A stretch of DNA of 64,000 nt, taken from Obelidium mucronatum (lineage: Eukaryota; Chytridiomycota; Chytridiomycetes; Chytridiales; Chytriomycetaceae). Of the stretch, positions 10,420 to 22,274 are shown in pieces (position 1 is the first letter of the stretch; every line of letters begins with the position of its first letter). The notes beneath the pieces were generated by a model. It saw only the letters and a program-made list of their open reading frames with translations. It did not search any database and was not told where the DNA came from. The stretch covers positions 178,881 to 242,880 of the forward strand of contig JAIVFH010000054.1 of the NCBI GenBank assembly GCA_025765595.1, written 5' to 3'. A program made the translations under genes and the position numbers.

Positions 10420-13400
10420 CTTCTGAATGTAGAATTGCCTCAACAACTCAACATGCATATTCTGAATCTCTTCCTTGACCTGCTTCCGGAAATCCTCCAA
10501 ACAAGATTCGAGCGCAGCCTCCAAAACTTTGTGTGCATATCCTCCAACAGCAGCATCAGCATCAGCAGTAGTACTAGTGGTTGTAGTTGTAGCTCCGACA
10601 CCGGCAGTTCCTTGACCCTCCATTTCTTCGTTCACGTCGATCCCCCCTTCTTCATTTGCCACTCGTGAAAAAATTCCAACAGTTGTGCTTTTCAAGTTGT
10701 CAAAAGATTTCGGAGGCAAAAACTCGTCGCCAACTAGTCCTCCCCCAAAGCTGCTCGTCCAGCCAACAGAAGCAGCATCAGATTCCAACACTTCTTTAGT
10801 CATCCAAATATCAACATCATTATCATCATCGTCTTCCTCGTCGTCCTCCACGCCATTTTGTTCTTCTGGTTGCGATGGCTTTGTGGGTTGTTCCAGAACT
10901 TCTCGATACAGTGAAGGAACAGGCATCGCAACAGCAACATGCCCAGGTGATCCAGGCAAATTCTTTAATGTCAATGCTTGTTTCTCGTTTGATGAAGATA
11001 ACGATGATGATGATGGAAATGGTAATGCTGTGGCTGTTCCAGATGCAATATCAGTTGTCGACTCGCTGCTCTTGCGCTGAGAATGCTGTTGCCGCTTCAC
11101 AAACAATGAATTCTCTTGCGACGCGTTGATTCCCATCACTGGCGACATTGGTTTGTTCGGGTAATACGGGTTGCTGTTGAGGCCGGCGCTGCTGGCGTTA
11201 TTGGAATTATTTGTTGTGGACGCTGAAACCGGAGAGTTTCGACCATTTGTGTCTTCTGGAGTGGTTGACTTGACGGGAGTTTTCGATTTCAGTTGGTTTA
11301 GTGCGTTTTGGAGACGCGCAATGGGATCGCTTGCTGTTGTTGACATTGAAGTCGCCATATTATTCGATTTTGTAGCAAAGAATGGATCGGAATCATTGGT
11401 GGGAGTGTGAAACTGGTTGGATGGAGGAGAACTACTCATGACACGCCCGTGAATGGCACCACCAAGAGGTGAAAAAAGATCCAGTGCTAATGAAGAGTAT
11501 TGCTTTTTAGAGAGTGTGTGTGGTTTAAGGTGAGAAAGAAATAAACAGCGCAGAAATTACTATTGGATTCAGAAACATCCTTTTTCGCCCGCCCAAGCAA
11601 GATGGGCGTCACTTGAACATCCTCTGAAGTTTCTTCCTCTGCATCAGTTGAAGCAGTTACAACTTCTCGCAAATGCGAGCTAGCATTCGTTGGAATTCCT
11701 TTGGTCTCCACCATCAACGCAGATTCTAGAAGCACGCCAAAAGAAGCAACATGTTAACTCATAGTCGGCTTTGGATAACGTCTTTTCTATCCTTTAGTTT
11801 TACCTTGTCGAAAAGATGGTTTCACTGGACTAAACAAATCCATCAGCCCGGTTTGCTTCTCTTTTACTGCCGCCATTCGTTCCTTTAATGCAGCAACGAC
11901 TGGTGAGCCCGATCCAGGGGCTGGCGGTGGTGGCTGTGTGCTAGAAGTAGTTTGCTGTTTGGTCATACCAAGGCCGCGAGGAGCAACTTGCTTAACCATA
12001 GCATGCTTCTCACCAACCATCCCTTTTGATCCAGAATTGATCCCCCCTTGATCTCGCTGGGAAGTTTCTTGTGCCCACTGATGGCCAAAAAAAAAACAAG
12101 GTTTATGAATACACTAAAAAATTGAAAAGAATGGAAACCTGGGGAGGCTCGAATTCCAAGGCAGAAACTACTTCTCCGGCGCTGTTTGTGTGAAAGTAAT
12201 ACGATGACTTTCGCGTTCGAACATCGAAAAGTGTTACTTTGCCTGATTGGTGTGCAATCAGAAATACAAAATCAAAAATTTTCAAGAGTCAACACACCAG
12301 AAAGAGAACCGGCCGCAATTAAGAAATCATCATTGACACTGAGACTAGTGACTGGAGAGTCTGTCTCAAACCGCAAGAGAATTTTCCTGTTTTGAAATAA
12401 TGGTTATGATAACCTAGTGGAAGGGTGTAAAAATAAAACTCACCCATTCTCATCCTTATTATAAACTAGCACTTTTCGATCGAGACCAGCAGTTGCAAAT
12501 AGGGATTTATTGCAAGGAGACCATGCCAATCCGTGTATGGGAGCCATGTGGGCGTCTTTTACCACAAACATTGGCTGTGCAGAGACGTTGAAATCCCAAA
12601 CTACAACCGCACCGTCATCTCCCACTGCAGCAATTGTGGATTTCTTGAATGGAGAAAATGCGCACTTGTTGATTGACTGTATTCTAATATCAGATTTTTG
12701 TCGAACCCAAATAGTCAAAAGAGGACCTGCGTCAAAGGCGATGCAAGAGATGAAGTAGTATTCGTTTTCAGAGAATGGATCTTCATTTCCCCATTAACTC
12801 CTCCGGATGCCAAATTGGTTTCGTCAACATTCAATGCCACTGCCGTAACATCAACAGTGTGGCCCTGTGAAATCGTTTGGTCTTAACAAAAAAAAAAAAC
12901 ATGGACCCAGGGGAAGAAGATGCGAAACCAGATATGCTTACAGAAAATTTAAGGCACACTTTCCGTTCTTTTCGATCCCAGACCAATACCTGTCGACCAC
13001 AGGCCAAATACAAAAAGCGAGAGTTACGACGCGTTCCGAATGCAAGCGTTGCCACACGGTGAGAAGATGGATTCTACATATGAGAATACGACGTTAAAAT
13101 CTTTTGGCGGTTTTTTTTTATTGTTGTTGTTGGTCACTTAACCTCAAGAATAGAGCTTGGCACAACTTCAACAACTTTGCCACTATCGCATTCTCGAATA
13201 GCAACTACTGCCGTATTTCCATTGACGGGCGTGGCCAGAAACCGGGCTTATGTCGGAGAATAGAGTTAGAAAAGAAAGATTGTGGATGTTTGAATACCGT
13301 CAGCACTCCATGCCACACACCCTGATGAATCAACTGGTAAGTTGAGTACAGGCAAATGCGAAGATGAGGAAGCTTTCCAAGTGGTAAGGCTTTTGGCAGT

Positions 13401-13445
13401 TAAGGCCGCCAATCGAGTCACTGGAGGAGGTGTTGTGGTTGTCAT
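10201..13445 (-). CDS. NEDD1: NEDD1-like WD40 gamma-tubulin recruitment protein
   Basis: Eleven exons on the minus strand: 13445-13298, 13246-13143, 13073-12942, 12864-12727, 12676-12444, 12386-12298, 12242-12139, 12077-11804, 11725-11561, 11486-10420 and 10308-10201, about 853 residues. The N-terminal half is a WD40 propeller (SGCVAWSADG, VLVWDRKE, AVVVWDF, KVTLFDVR). The middle is long, Ser-rich and disordered. The C-terminus has the signature helix FRKQVKEEIQNMHVELLRQF followed after an intron by LLKEVVRLREENARLR, as in NEDD1 proteins that tether the gamma-tubulin ring complex to centrosomes and spindles. The intron at 12677-12726 has an unusual donor (CAG|GTCCTC); a local frameshift is the alternative. 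Confidence 0.85.
10342..10416. repeat. (CA)n microsatellite inside a NEDD1 intron
   Basis: About 37 uninterrupted CA dinucleotides. Read on the gene strand this is a (GT)n run starting within three bases of the 5' splice site (AAG|GTCTGTGTG) of the 111 bp last intron of NEDD1. Length polymorphism would change intron size directly at the donor. Confidence 0.95.
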
Positions 13446-13720
13446 GAGTTTTTACTTTATTGTAAATATTTAAATTTAAACAATGTTGAATTAAAATAAA
13501 TATATCAATAAACTTAAGGGAGCGTATTGCTGCTTATTGGTATTTTTTTTATTTGTAACTAACGAAGGTCTTTTTGGGCGTGCAAAATCCGGCACTTGTC
13601 TCGGTGCCGAACATCTTAAATCATGAATAGACAGGGAATCAGGAATACTGAAATTTTTATTTTTGTCGATCTTTTGTTGTTGTTTCTCATTCTAAAACCC
13701 CCAATCTGGTTGACCCTACT
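13446..13720. promoter_or_regulatory. Divergent promoter between NEDD1 and histidine kinase genes
   Basis: 275 bp separate the two start codons. The segment is AT-rich with T-runs and has no ORF. It must hold both 5' UTRs and promoters. No clear TATA element is seen. Confidence 0.4.
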
Positions 13721-16700
13721 ATGAAAGAGACTGATATTCAAGGAGATGGCGAAGCAGCCACAGTTCGAGACCTTGGTACTATTTCTCTTATTCCTATTTT
13801 GATTTCTTACTTGCTGAAATCGCGAGAAACGTAGACAACCAGTCTATTGGATCTCGAAAAGGAAACTCGAATAAGCAGGCCAAAGCTGGAACCAATCTCG
13901 ACACTACTCTTCTCTTTAAAAGCGAGCTGGTAGAAACGCTCAAGTAATAGTGGACCCTTTCTTTACCTTTTTTTTTGTGTGTTTTACGGGATCTAAAAAC
14001 GACTTACTAATACTTTTTTTTTTTTTTTTTTTTTTTCTTTGTGCAGGCAGCATTATAATCAAATACGCGAGGAGTGTTTAGGCCTTGAAGATGGAATGAA
14101 AACAAAACAAGCTGAAGTCATCAAGAAGAAGGAAGTGGCATTCCAGCTGGCCAGAAACGAATCTGAAGTTAACCAACTGAAAGCCCACCAATCAACGGAA
14201 ATAAACCAAGCAAAATCGTGCTTTGAGACATTCATGGCGTCTAAAGCAAACAGTCGAAAGTATAAGGCGCTCAATCGAAGCTTTCTACTGCAAGCAAAGG
14301 TGTGTGCGTGTGATTCCCATTCGGAATTGTTTTTTTTTTTTCGAAACACTGAATGTAATTCAAAATTTTATAGCTTCGTGATTTGAAAATTATTCAACAA
14401 GAAAGTAATTCTGCGCTTGCAAATAGGGTGCGATAAAAAACAACCAAGTTTTCTTCTCTTGTCTTCTCCATTTCGTTGAAAATCACTTTAGATGGAACAA
14501 GTGCTGCTTGAAAACAGACTTGAATTTGCTGACACTGTTACGCATGTGGAAGAAATTCACGCCAAAAAGTGCAAGAATCTAACGGATCAACAAGAAAGTC
14601 ACAACAGAACTGAAAAGGCTGTGTACGATCTCGAAATAAGTCACCTGAATGAGGATCTCCGAGCAGTGATGGTGAAGAGATATTTAGTCAAACAGAATCA
14701 TAAGAAGATTTTGGGTTAGTCCTTAATTCTAATTGGTGACTTGCATTTGACTTGATACCACAGACAAGAAGACGCTTGACCAGCTGAAAGAGCTTCAAGC
14801 CAGAGAGTTGAAGCATATTAAAGAACTATTTGACTTCAAGTAATTTGTTTACTATGGAAATTCAACTGCTTCTAACGTTTGTTTCTTGTGCAGGCTTATC
14901 AGCACTGATAGTGTTTTCCATTTGAAGCAAAAGCACCAAGATGAGATCCAAACCCTTGATATAAAACACTATAAAGAACGCAAAGAGCATGAAGAAACCC
15001 TGACAAATCTCAGGGAGGCCTTTCAGCAAAAGCTGTTAGAAGAGCATCACCAACATGGATTAAAACAAGTATCTGATGCTCATAGATCAACTTTAGGAAA
15101 TCTGGCATCTATTCACTCACAAAGGTTCATTTATTTTCTTTCATCTTTTTTGTTATATATTCTCAACCCTCTCAACCCAAGATTGACAAGCGTTCAACAA
15201 ACCCCCACTGAGTCCACCATTCAAAGAGTTTATTTAAATTTGTTTAAATGGGGAGAATGCGTCTTTGAAGAAACTGGTTATGAGTATGGCTTCGACATTG
15301 AGGCTTTTCGAAACAGCGAGAACCCCGATATAAAAACTGGGATTTCTCAAATTACTTCATGTGAAGAAGGGTTACGATTATTAAAGGAGAAACAAGCGGT
15401 AGTCAGGAAAGGCATGTTGGCAGGACACGCAGCTCAAGTGGAACAAGCTCAAGCGCAGCAACAACAAGAAATGCTCGAGTTGAAAATAATGCAGGATGCA
15501 GAAATTCAGCAGCTCAAGAAACAGCATGATTCTGAAATATCGGAACTCAAAATCGTTCACGATCGCGAAGTTGCGATGGAGCAGAGTATCCATGACGCTG
15601 AATGTGAGGCTTTGACTGAAAGAAGAATCTTAAGCAGCGTCTTGGACTCCGTTATCGATGGTAATTTGTTTAGATTATCTTTTTTCCAATTCATGAAATC
15701 CAATTATTCCAGGCATCATCATCATTGATACGAATGCCATCATCAGGCGATTAAATTCAGCAGTTGAAAGAATATTTGATTACAAGGCTGATGAAATAGG
15801 TGAGTTTTTAGTCGGACTCAGTACCGTGTTTAAAGGAAAACACCAGTTGGCAAGAACATCAACATGTTGATGCCGCACGAGCTTGCTAAGCGCCATGATG
15901 AAATCATTTCAAACTATCTGAAAACTGGCAAAAGAAGTGTGATTGGAATCGGGCGGAAGTTGTTGGGAAAGAGGAAAAACGGGCAGCTGTTCAACATTCA
16001 TCTTTCGGTGACGGAAGTCAAACAAGAAGGAGTTCACTTGTTCACTGGAGTTATTCGCGATATCACAAATGAATCATTGCAAGAAGAAATGGCACAAGAA
16101 CAACGCAAGCGAGACGAAGAACTCCAGACCATGACGCTTGCCGCAGAAAAAAAGAGAGCAGATGAAGCTGAGCAGTCCAGAAAGCAGCAGGAGCGCTACA
16201 TTGATATGGTAAGGCTATAACTCAGCATTCATAGCCAACTAACAATTCCTTTAGATTTGTCATGAGATCCGCAATCCGCTCAATGGAATCCAAAACAATA
16301 ATGAACTTTTATCAGAGCTACTTAAGGATATATCAAATCATTTGAAGCAAAACTCCGTGGAAGATGAGCAGATTGATAAAATCCTTAGTGCCAGTGCCAA
16401 CGCCGTTTCTGCGATCAGCCACTGCGCAAAACACCAAAAATCAATTGCAGACGACGTATTAAACATGTCGAAATTGAGGTATTTTTCGCATTATGCAACA
16501 CACACGGTCTAATGCTGCTCAATTTTAGCATGAGTTTGATTCGCATTAGCAATTCGACCCCAATCGATCCAATCGCATTAACAAACACCATATTCGATAC
16601 ATTCCGCGTTGAGGCAAAGAAGAAAAAGCTCGACTTGGTTTTATCTGTCAAAGCCGGTCTTGAAAGTCTTATGAGCGAATACCAAATTTCAAGCGATCCA

Positions 16701-17884
16701 GCGCGGCTCTCACAAATTCTCATCAATTTAATCGCTAACTCTATAAAGTTCACTGAAAAGCAGCCAATTCGCCGAATTACCGTTGAAATTGATGCTTTTG
16801 AAGTGAAGGAAGATGACTCCACAACTCAAATGTTGAAGTTTGGCGTCGGAGATACGGGCATCGGAATGACGGAGGCAGAGCAAGCTCATTTGTTTCAGCA
16901 GTTTAGTCAAGCTTCTTATAAGGTATGTGACAGTGATTTGGTTCACCAGTTAAAAAAAATCCACCTTCTGCACAGACCTATGCAGACTATGGGGGATCTG
17001 GCCTTGGTCTCTATATTTCAAAAGAGCTTATTATATTGATGGTACTCAGGTTTAGTCATGAGGAAGTTGTGAACTTACTATTTCTGTAGGGAGGTTCCAT
17101 TAACGTCACCAGCAAAAAGGGCGTGGGAACGACAATGATCTTTACGGTCAAAGTTAACAAATCGAAAAAAGTAGCGGTCGATGCTGTGGGAGAAAACAAT
17201 TCCCCCAATACAGAAAACACGGCCGAAGGAGCTAGTTCTGAAAAATGGGCTGGGATGACAAAATCCATTAAGTTAAACCCAAACACAAAGGGAAAACCAA
17301 TTTTGGTCGTTGGTAGGGAATTCAGTTTTCAAGAAATACTTGATATTCATGTTTGCCTATCAGATGACAACACAATCAACCGCAAGGTTTTGAAAGCACA
17401 TTTAGAGAGAGCCGGTTTCGCATGCGATGAAGTAGAGGATGGAAAGCAAGCTTTGAATAAGTACATAGCTAATCCACAAAAGTACTGTCTTGTACTGATG
17501 GTACCCATCTTGTTCTGTTTAACGCTTGAGTTGACATACCCGTCGTTTCTAGGACTTGGAAATGCCGGTCATGGACGGTCTTACATCTTCGAGACTTATT
17601 CGTGAGGAGGAAGCTCGGTTGATTGCTGCAAATAAGCTGGAATATCAGGTTCCTATAATGGCCGTCACCGGGAATGCACGATACGATCCAGACCATGCAC
17701 CGGAGCACTTCGGAATGCAAGGAGGTTTGTTTTTGCGACGTTTTTTTGGAATGAACCTCTGACACAATTGCAAGTTCTGTTAAAACCTTTCACAAGAAAT
17801 GAGTTACTGGGAATCGTCCATCAATTCATGGATGGCGGTCAGGCTAAAGAATCTGTAACATCCCAGGAACAGCAGCAACAATAG
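13721..17884 (+). CDS. Cytosolic coiled-coil/PAS hybrid histidine kinase
   Basis: Seventeen exons: 13721-13775, 13835-13943, 14047-14299, 14374-14427, 14492-14714, 14764-14839, 14894-15124, 15182-15660, 15713-15799, 15847-16208, 16255-16478, 16529-16922, 16976-17041, 17090-17312, 17364-17500, 17553-17724 and 17775-17884, giving 1084 residues. Residues 1-480 are mostly coiled coil. A PAS domain follows (about 485-600). The H box CHEIRNPLNG puts the phospho-acceptor at His646; the N box NLIANSIKF is near 783, G1 GDTGIGM near 825 and G2 GGSGLGL near 857. A receiver domain has DD at 946-947, phospho-acceptor Asp992 (LVLMDLEMPVMDG) and Lys1052 (LLKPF). All catalytic positions are intact and no transmembrane helix is seen, so it should be a soluble phosphorelay sensor. 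Its input signal is unknown. Confidence 0.9.
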
Positions 17885-18071
17885 CACTGAAGACTCAATT
17901 ATTCCCTTTTTATTTTTTCACTCCTGATTCCCTTTTTCAAATACAATGAAATCTCGCCCCAAAAATAGTTTACAGAACTGACAGCAATAAGGTGATCAAA
18001 GTGAGGCCAATATTTTAGGTGCTGCGAGTGTGTCGATCCATTAGCCTTGTCAGACAGCGAAAAAAAAGTAC

Positions 18072-18336
18072 TCACACAATGATGTTGTTGATTGGGATGT
18101 GAATCAACTTGACGAAGAAGCCAATGAAACCCATGATGACGAAACCCATTCCGATGGCACCGGCCATTTGGAAGAACTCTGAGGAAAAAGCGTTAAATTG
18201 GGTCCAGTGATGCAGCCCACGACAACCCAGTCCGATACACACCAGTTTGTGTTGGTTTGGTGCACTTGTTGATGAGGTTGATGGAGTCTTTGACGAACTG
18301 CTTTGGGCCGTCAATAATCTCTGTGATGGTTTCCAT
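18072..18336 (-). CDS. SEC61G: Sec61 gamma subunit of the ER translocon
   Basis: Exons 18336-18243 and 18178-18072 give 66 residues, the normal size of the family. It starts [18 protein letters not shown] and ends with the nearly invariant [18 protein letters not shown] and HIPINNII. This tail-anchored subunit clamps the Sec61 channel for protein translocation into the ER. The phase-1 intron of 64 bp lies just before EFFQMAG. It shares a 330 bp intergenic region with the divergent cofilin gene. Confidence 0.96.
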
Positions 18337-18666
18337 TTGGGCGATGATTTTGGAGGAAGAAAAAGGATTCTTTTTGGCACCTTTTCATTGGCTGTCGGTC
18401 ACTGCCAGCACAAGAAGCACAGCACGGCGTAATAGTATAATGACACATAATCCGCTCATTTCGTGATCGCTACCGTTCACAGCGTAGCGAAAAGGAAGCT
18501 CATGTCGTTTTCAAATAGGCTATTCACAATCCCTCACTATCATCTGTCCCCATGTAAATCGTAGATAAATTTGCATTTGTCTCCACCCCCAATTCGCTCG
18601 ATAAAAGGCCGCATGTATTGTTTCTTTTTCTGGTAGACCTCCACCCCCAATAATTAATTTTCAAAA
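18337..18666. promoter_or_regulatory. Divergent promoter between SEC61G and cofilin
   Basis: 330 bp between the two start codons, with no coding potential. Two C-rich motifs CCACCCCCAAT(A/T) occur at about 18580 and 18640, both on the cofilin side, and could be activator sites. This is inference from repetition. Confidence 0.4.
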
Positions 18667-19562
18667 ATGGTATGGAACCCACTCGACCGACTGTTAACCC
18701 ACTTCATGCATCGCATATAGTAGTTTTGCAATATCTTGTTGATGGGATGAAGATCACGGATTGTGCGAGATCAGGGTCATTTGGTTTGGTTGTGCATTCG
18801 ACAAGATAATCTTGTGTTGTGGTTGCGAGGTTGGGATGAAAGAAAGAGATCACACACATTGCCGGAGACATGAAGGCTTGTTGTAGTCGTGCAGACGCGT
18901 GTGTTCGAGTTGGGGATTTGGCCTTAAATTGGCGTGTGTGAGTGTGACTCACCATGTTTAAATAACCTTAGGCATCAGGAGTTACCGCAGTCAATGACGT
19001 TGTTACCCAGGTAAATGAAGTCTTCGTTGTGGGGCTGTAATGTATTTGGTACACTAATAATTACATCCACCCCTATCTCAATTTGCAGTTCGAAGAGTTG
19101 AAGCTTCGTCGCAAATACGCCTTTATTGTGTACAAGATTGACGGAAGCAACATTGTTACCTCTCTCGCTCTCGAGAAGGAAGTTGCTGAGAAGCTTGGGT
19201 CTGAAGCGACTTACGAAAAGTTCATCAGTGAATTCCCAGAAAACGAAGGACGCTATGGAGTATACGACTTTGAATACGACTCTGGTGCGGATGGTATCAG
19301 AAACAAGCTTGTCTTCTTCTTGTGGTAAATTAGTGCGCGTGATGTGCCAACTGGTATTAATCTGGCACCCAGGGCCCCCGACACTGCTCCGATTAAGGCT
19401 CGTATGGTCTATGCATCTTCCAAGCAGGCTATCCGTCAAAGATTGGATGGAATCAATGTTGAGATTCAATGTACTGAAGCATCTGAGCTTGCGCACGAAG
19501 TTGTGTTTGAAAAGCTCGCTCCAAAGGGAGCTGTCCCAGTCGTCAAGGCACCAAAGGCGTAA
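18667..19562 (+). CDS. cof1: ADF/cofilin actin-severing protein
   Basis: Exons 18667-18669, 18972-19010, 19089-19324 and 19373-19562, 155 residues. The first exon is the ATG alone, followed by a 302 bp intron; the next begins ASGVTAVNDVV, the usual phosphorylatable N-terminus. Core motifs are present: KYAFIVYKID, GRYGVYDFEYD, FFLWAPDTAPIKARMVYASSK with the actin-binding Lys/Arg helix, and EIQCTEASEL. The third intron (19325-19372) is proved by TGG formed across the junction (LW|APD). It severs and depolymerises actin filaments. The long first intron is typical of a transcriptional enhancer intron in highly expressed genes (inference). Confidence 0.95.
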
Positions 19563-19894
19563 AATTTATCTGATTGTGGATAATCATAGCCAGAATTGAC
19601 GGCGCGATGGTGATTTGTATATGATTAAGTTTTGTTTCATTTTGGTTCGGTCGTGTGTATTTGACATAAACGCTTGGATTGGGAGAACTTTATATGTTAA
19701 AGAGAATTGAGAGCATCGTTGTGGCTTTCGCGATTTCGACGATTACTGTTTGTTTCAAAAAGAAAGACCCAACCCAATTTCGAATACCATACTTAACTAC
19801 TCAACACAAAATCAATTAATGTAAAAGAATGCCCCTTATTATTTACGAAAACACATGAGAACAAGGGGGAAAGTTTTGCGAAGAACTTTATTTC
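19563..19894. other. Intergenic, left part of a duplicated segment
   Basis: No gene seen. From about 19750 the sequence matches 31238 onward (AGAAAGACC, then ACTCAACACAAA and AAAGAATGCCCC), so this stretch belongs to a dispersed segmental duplication. The 3' UTR of cofilin probably fills the first 100-150 bp. Confidence 0.5.
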
Positions 19895-20363
19895 ATGTCG
19901 AAAGTCGTGTCATTTCAGATCATAAAAGTCTATAAAACCAGCTCCCCCTTGAATCATCACAAAACCATCTCAAAAGATAGAATCTTCAGTGATGGCTCCG
20001 CATACACTTGGCCTTTTCACGACCAAAACTCGGTTATCCAGTCCTTGCGTTCAAGTTCTCAACTTTGTCAAGACTGCCAAATCTTGCATCTTTCGTCGGC
20101 TTCCGATTCGATTCTAATTCAAGAAATTCAAGAACGCACAAATGACCGAAGGGTCTCGATTTTTATTCAATCAACAGAAATTGCCAGGTCCACGAACCCA
20201 GCACTATTGGTAAATAAGCCTCCTTTTGGAGCGACGAACACGGTAATGCCGATAATAATCGTAAGTTTGTATATTTGGATGCTGGTTGTTTATTTTGTTT
20301 TTGTTCTATCGTTCATTTGCTGGTTTTCTTTTTTGAAACAAACAGTATTCAGTGTCGTGCTGA
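19895..20363 (+). CDS. Possible small gene within a duplicated segment
   Basis: A frame of 122 codons from ATG 19895 to 20260, then a donor GTAAGTTTG and an acceptor AACAG at 20345 leading to TATTCAGTGTCGTGCTGA, would give 127 residues ending MPIIIYSVSC. The decayed duplicate at 31.2-31.8 kb keeps the same donor and AACAG|TAT acceptor, which suggests a transcribed ancestral gene. The duplicate has lost the open frame. The protein matches nothing I know, and an alternative small frame starts at 20141. Low confidence. Confidence 0.3.
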
Positions 20364-20426
20364 ATAAGCACAAATAAAGATAAATACTCTTGATTGCCCA
20401 ATCCCAAAAACACTATTGCGATAATA

Positions 20427-20576
20427 ATGTGTTATCAACAAAAGTGCTCAAAGTGCCAAAAGACGACGTGGGGCGGTTGCGGAATGCATGTTCAAGCTGC
20501 AATGGCTGGTGTTCCTGAAGACCAAAAGTGCCAATGCCCAAGAGAGAGCGGCGGATCGTCCTGCAACATCATGTAA
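20427..20576 (+). CDS. Cys-rich microprotein, 49 aa (tandem copy 1)
   Basis: A single-exon frame from ATG 20427: MCYQQKCSKCQKTTWGGCGM continuing to a CQCPR motif and ending GGSSCNIM. The spacing CxxCxKTTWxGCGxHxxAA...CxCPR is shared with the next gene, so the cysteines and His are selected, probably for metal binding. I recall similar short uncharacterised proteins in many eukaryotes but cannot name a family. No signal peptide or membrane helix, so cytosolic or nuclear. Confidence 0.75.
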   Translation: MCYQQKCSKCQKTTWGGCGMHVQAAMAGVPEDQKCQCPRESGGSSCNIM

Positions 20577-20645
20577 TCGTTTTTGTACACTGCGTATAGA
20601 AATAAATCAGTTCATGCTTTTCTTTTTTACTTTTATGTGTAATTG

Positions 20646-20828
20646 ATGTGCCAACCAGTGCAGTGTCAAACGTGCTCAAAGACGACTTGGGCGGGTTGTG
20701 GGCTTCATATAGAGGCTGCGCTTTTTGGGATATCCTTAGAAGATCGCTGTAAATGTCCACGTTCTGCAGGTTCTCAAACCGCTAAGCCAAAAAGAAAGAC
20801 GATTGTTATCGAGTATGACGAAAACTAA
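20646..20828 (+). CDS. Cys-rich microprotein, 60 aa (tandem copy 2)
   Basis: ATG 20646 opens MCQPVQCQTCSKTTWAGCGL, continuing to HIEAALFGI, CKCPR and a basic-acidic tail (KPKRKTIVIEYDEN) absent from copy 1. It lies 69 bp after copy 1 in the same orientation and clearly arose by tandem duplication. All motif cysteines and the His are kept, while the tail differs, suggesting divergence of partner or location. The KPKRK stretch could be a nuclear signal (inference). Confidence 0.75.
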   Translation: MCQPVQCQTCSKTTWAGCGLHIEAALFGISLEDRCKCPRSAGSQTAKPKRKTIVIEYDEN

Positions 20829-20934
20829 AACGGAGTCTTGTTCTTCTGTGGCTGTTTGTTGCTCCTTTAATCTCCAATTCAATATCGAATAAAGAGGACA
20901 CATCTCATTGTCCAGAATTCTGCTCAAAAATACT

Positions 20935-22122
20935 ATGGGAGGATCCGAAAAAGTTGTTATCTTGGGCAGCGTCAAATCTCCAGAGTTCCAACGTGTCTCT
21001 CGCGTTTGTCAGGTCTTTGGAACAAGTGGCTTTTCTTTTGGTTTGGGCTCTAAACTGCCGAAAACTGCCACAGAAATTGAGTGCGTCAAATAGCAAAGTA
21101 GATGTGAAGATCGAACACGTGGCGCCTATCGACTATATTGAACGTCTCAATGAAATGAAACAGGTTTTGTCTGCGACCAGGGCCAAAGATGAAAACTTAA
21201 TCGCGTTTTTTCTTGTTCAGGAGGTCAAAGATTTTATTCCCTCCTTGTTTCCCGGTGTTGTTGCTCGCGTCTACACTTCCGGAAAATTATCTGTAAAGTC
21301 TGCAACAAGTTTCATCAGCTGGGCACAGCAGTCTTTCAATGTTGGCGATGTGACTGGCCAAGAATTGGGCGTTTCTGATGACGCCGTCGATGCTGAGCTT
21401 GAGAATTTGGGTCAGACGGCTTTCGAAGCATATATTAGAGGATTGAACGTGAGTGTTTGTTCTTTATTCTGTTGTTTCTGATTCATCCTGGTTTCGTCAA
21501 CATATAAAGCACACCATTGTTCACATGGATGTACAAGTGGGAAGTCTTATGACTGGCCGCTTATGGTTTGAATTATACAACGATATTGTCCCGCTATCAA
21601 CAGCCCATTTCGTCTCGCTTATAAGTGGGACTGCACCAAATCCCGCAGCTGGAGGCGACCCAGTAGGATACAAAAATAGCACAGTCAACCGAATTATTAA
21701 GGAAGGCTGGTTTCAGGCTGGAGGTGGGGCTTTTTTTTGTGTCTCCTTTGTGAGTGATGTTTTGTTAAAACAACTGTCATTCAGAAATCATGGACATGAA
21801 AGGATCTGTTCTTGTAAACGACTACTTACCTGATGAGAATTTTATTATCCCCCACAACCATCGAGGCAACCTGTCTTTTGTCAACAAGGGGCCACATAGT
21901 AACTACTCTCAATTCATGGTGACATTTCGACCAATGCCATATTTTGACCGCAAATTTACTTGTATTGGGCGGTGTTTGGACGGTGACAATGTCTTGCAAG
22001 CCATTGATGAAGTAAAAACGCGTTACGAAAAACCAGCCATGTCAATAAGAATCAACAAATGTGGTGTATTTTGTGAAGGAACTTCTCCACCTGAAAAAGA
22101 CCTTCTCCCAACGTTCTTTTAG
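20935..22122 (+). CDS. PPIL6: PPIL6-like cyclophilin-domain protein
   Basis: Exons 20935-21012, 21074-21163, 21221-21448, 21510-21723 and 21785-22122, 315 residues. The N-terminal ~170 residues match the PPIL6-specific region (VVILGSVKSPEFQ, then FISWAQQSF); the cyclophilin domain follows (GRLWFELYNDIVPLSTAHF, FSNYSQFMVTF-like stretch, PYFDRKFTCIGRC). The canonical catalytic Arg-Phe block is altered and the GxxxxG segment is short, so isomerase activity is doubtful. PPIL6 is associated with ciliated cells, fitting a flagellated zoospore. The 57 bp intron 21164-21220 is in frame and open, but family alignment favours removal. Confidence 0.8.
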
Positions 22123-22274
22123 ACCCTTCTGGTCTTTTACAACTTTCTTTGCCTTTTATTGCAGAAATAAATAATATTAACAATCAACAATTGCGCGTTT
22201 TCCCATAGGCTGGAGATCTTGATTTGGCAAACAAAGGATTTTCTTCACATGGGTTTTTTAGAATACTCCCAAAA

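Noticed and set aside
10279..10668. Plus-strand frame with a long Thr-His repeat
   Set aside because: It is the CA microsatellite read in another frame, antisense to NEDD1.
18704..18955. Minus-strand frame inside the cofilin first intron
   Set aside because: Low-complexity His/Thr-rich shadow with no motif; the region is well explained as an intron.
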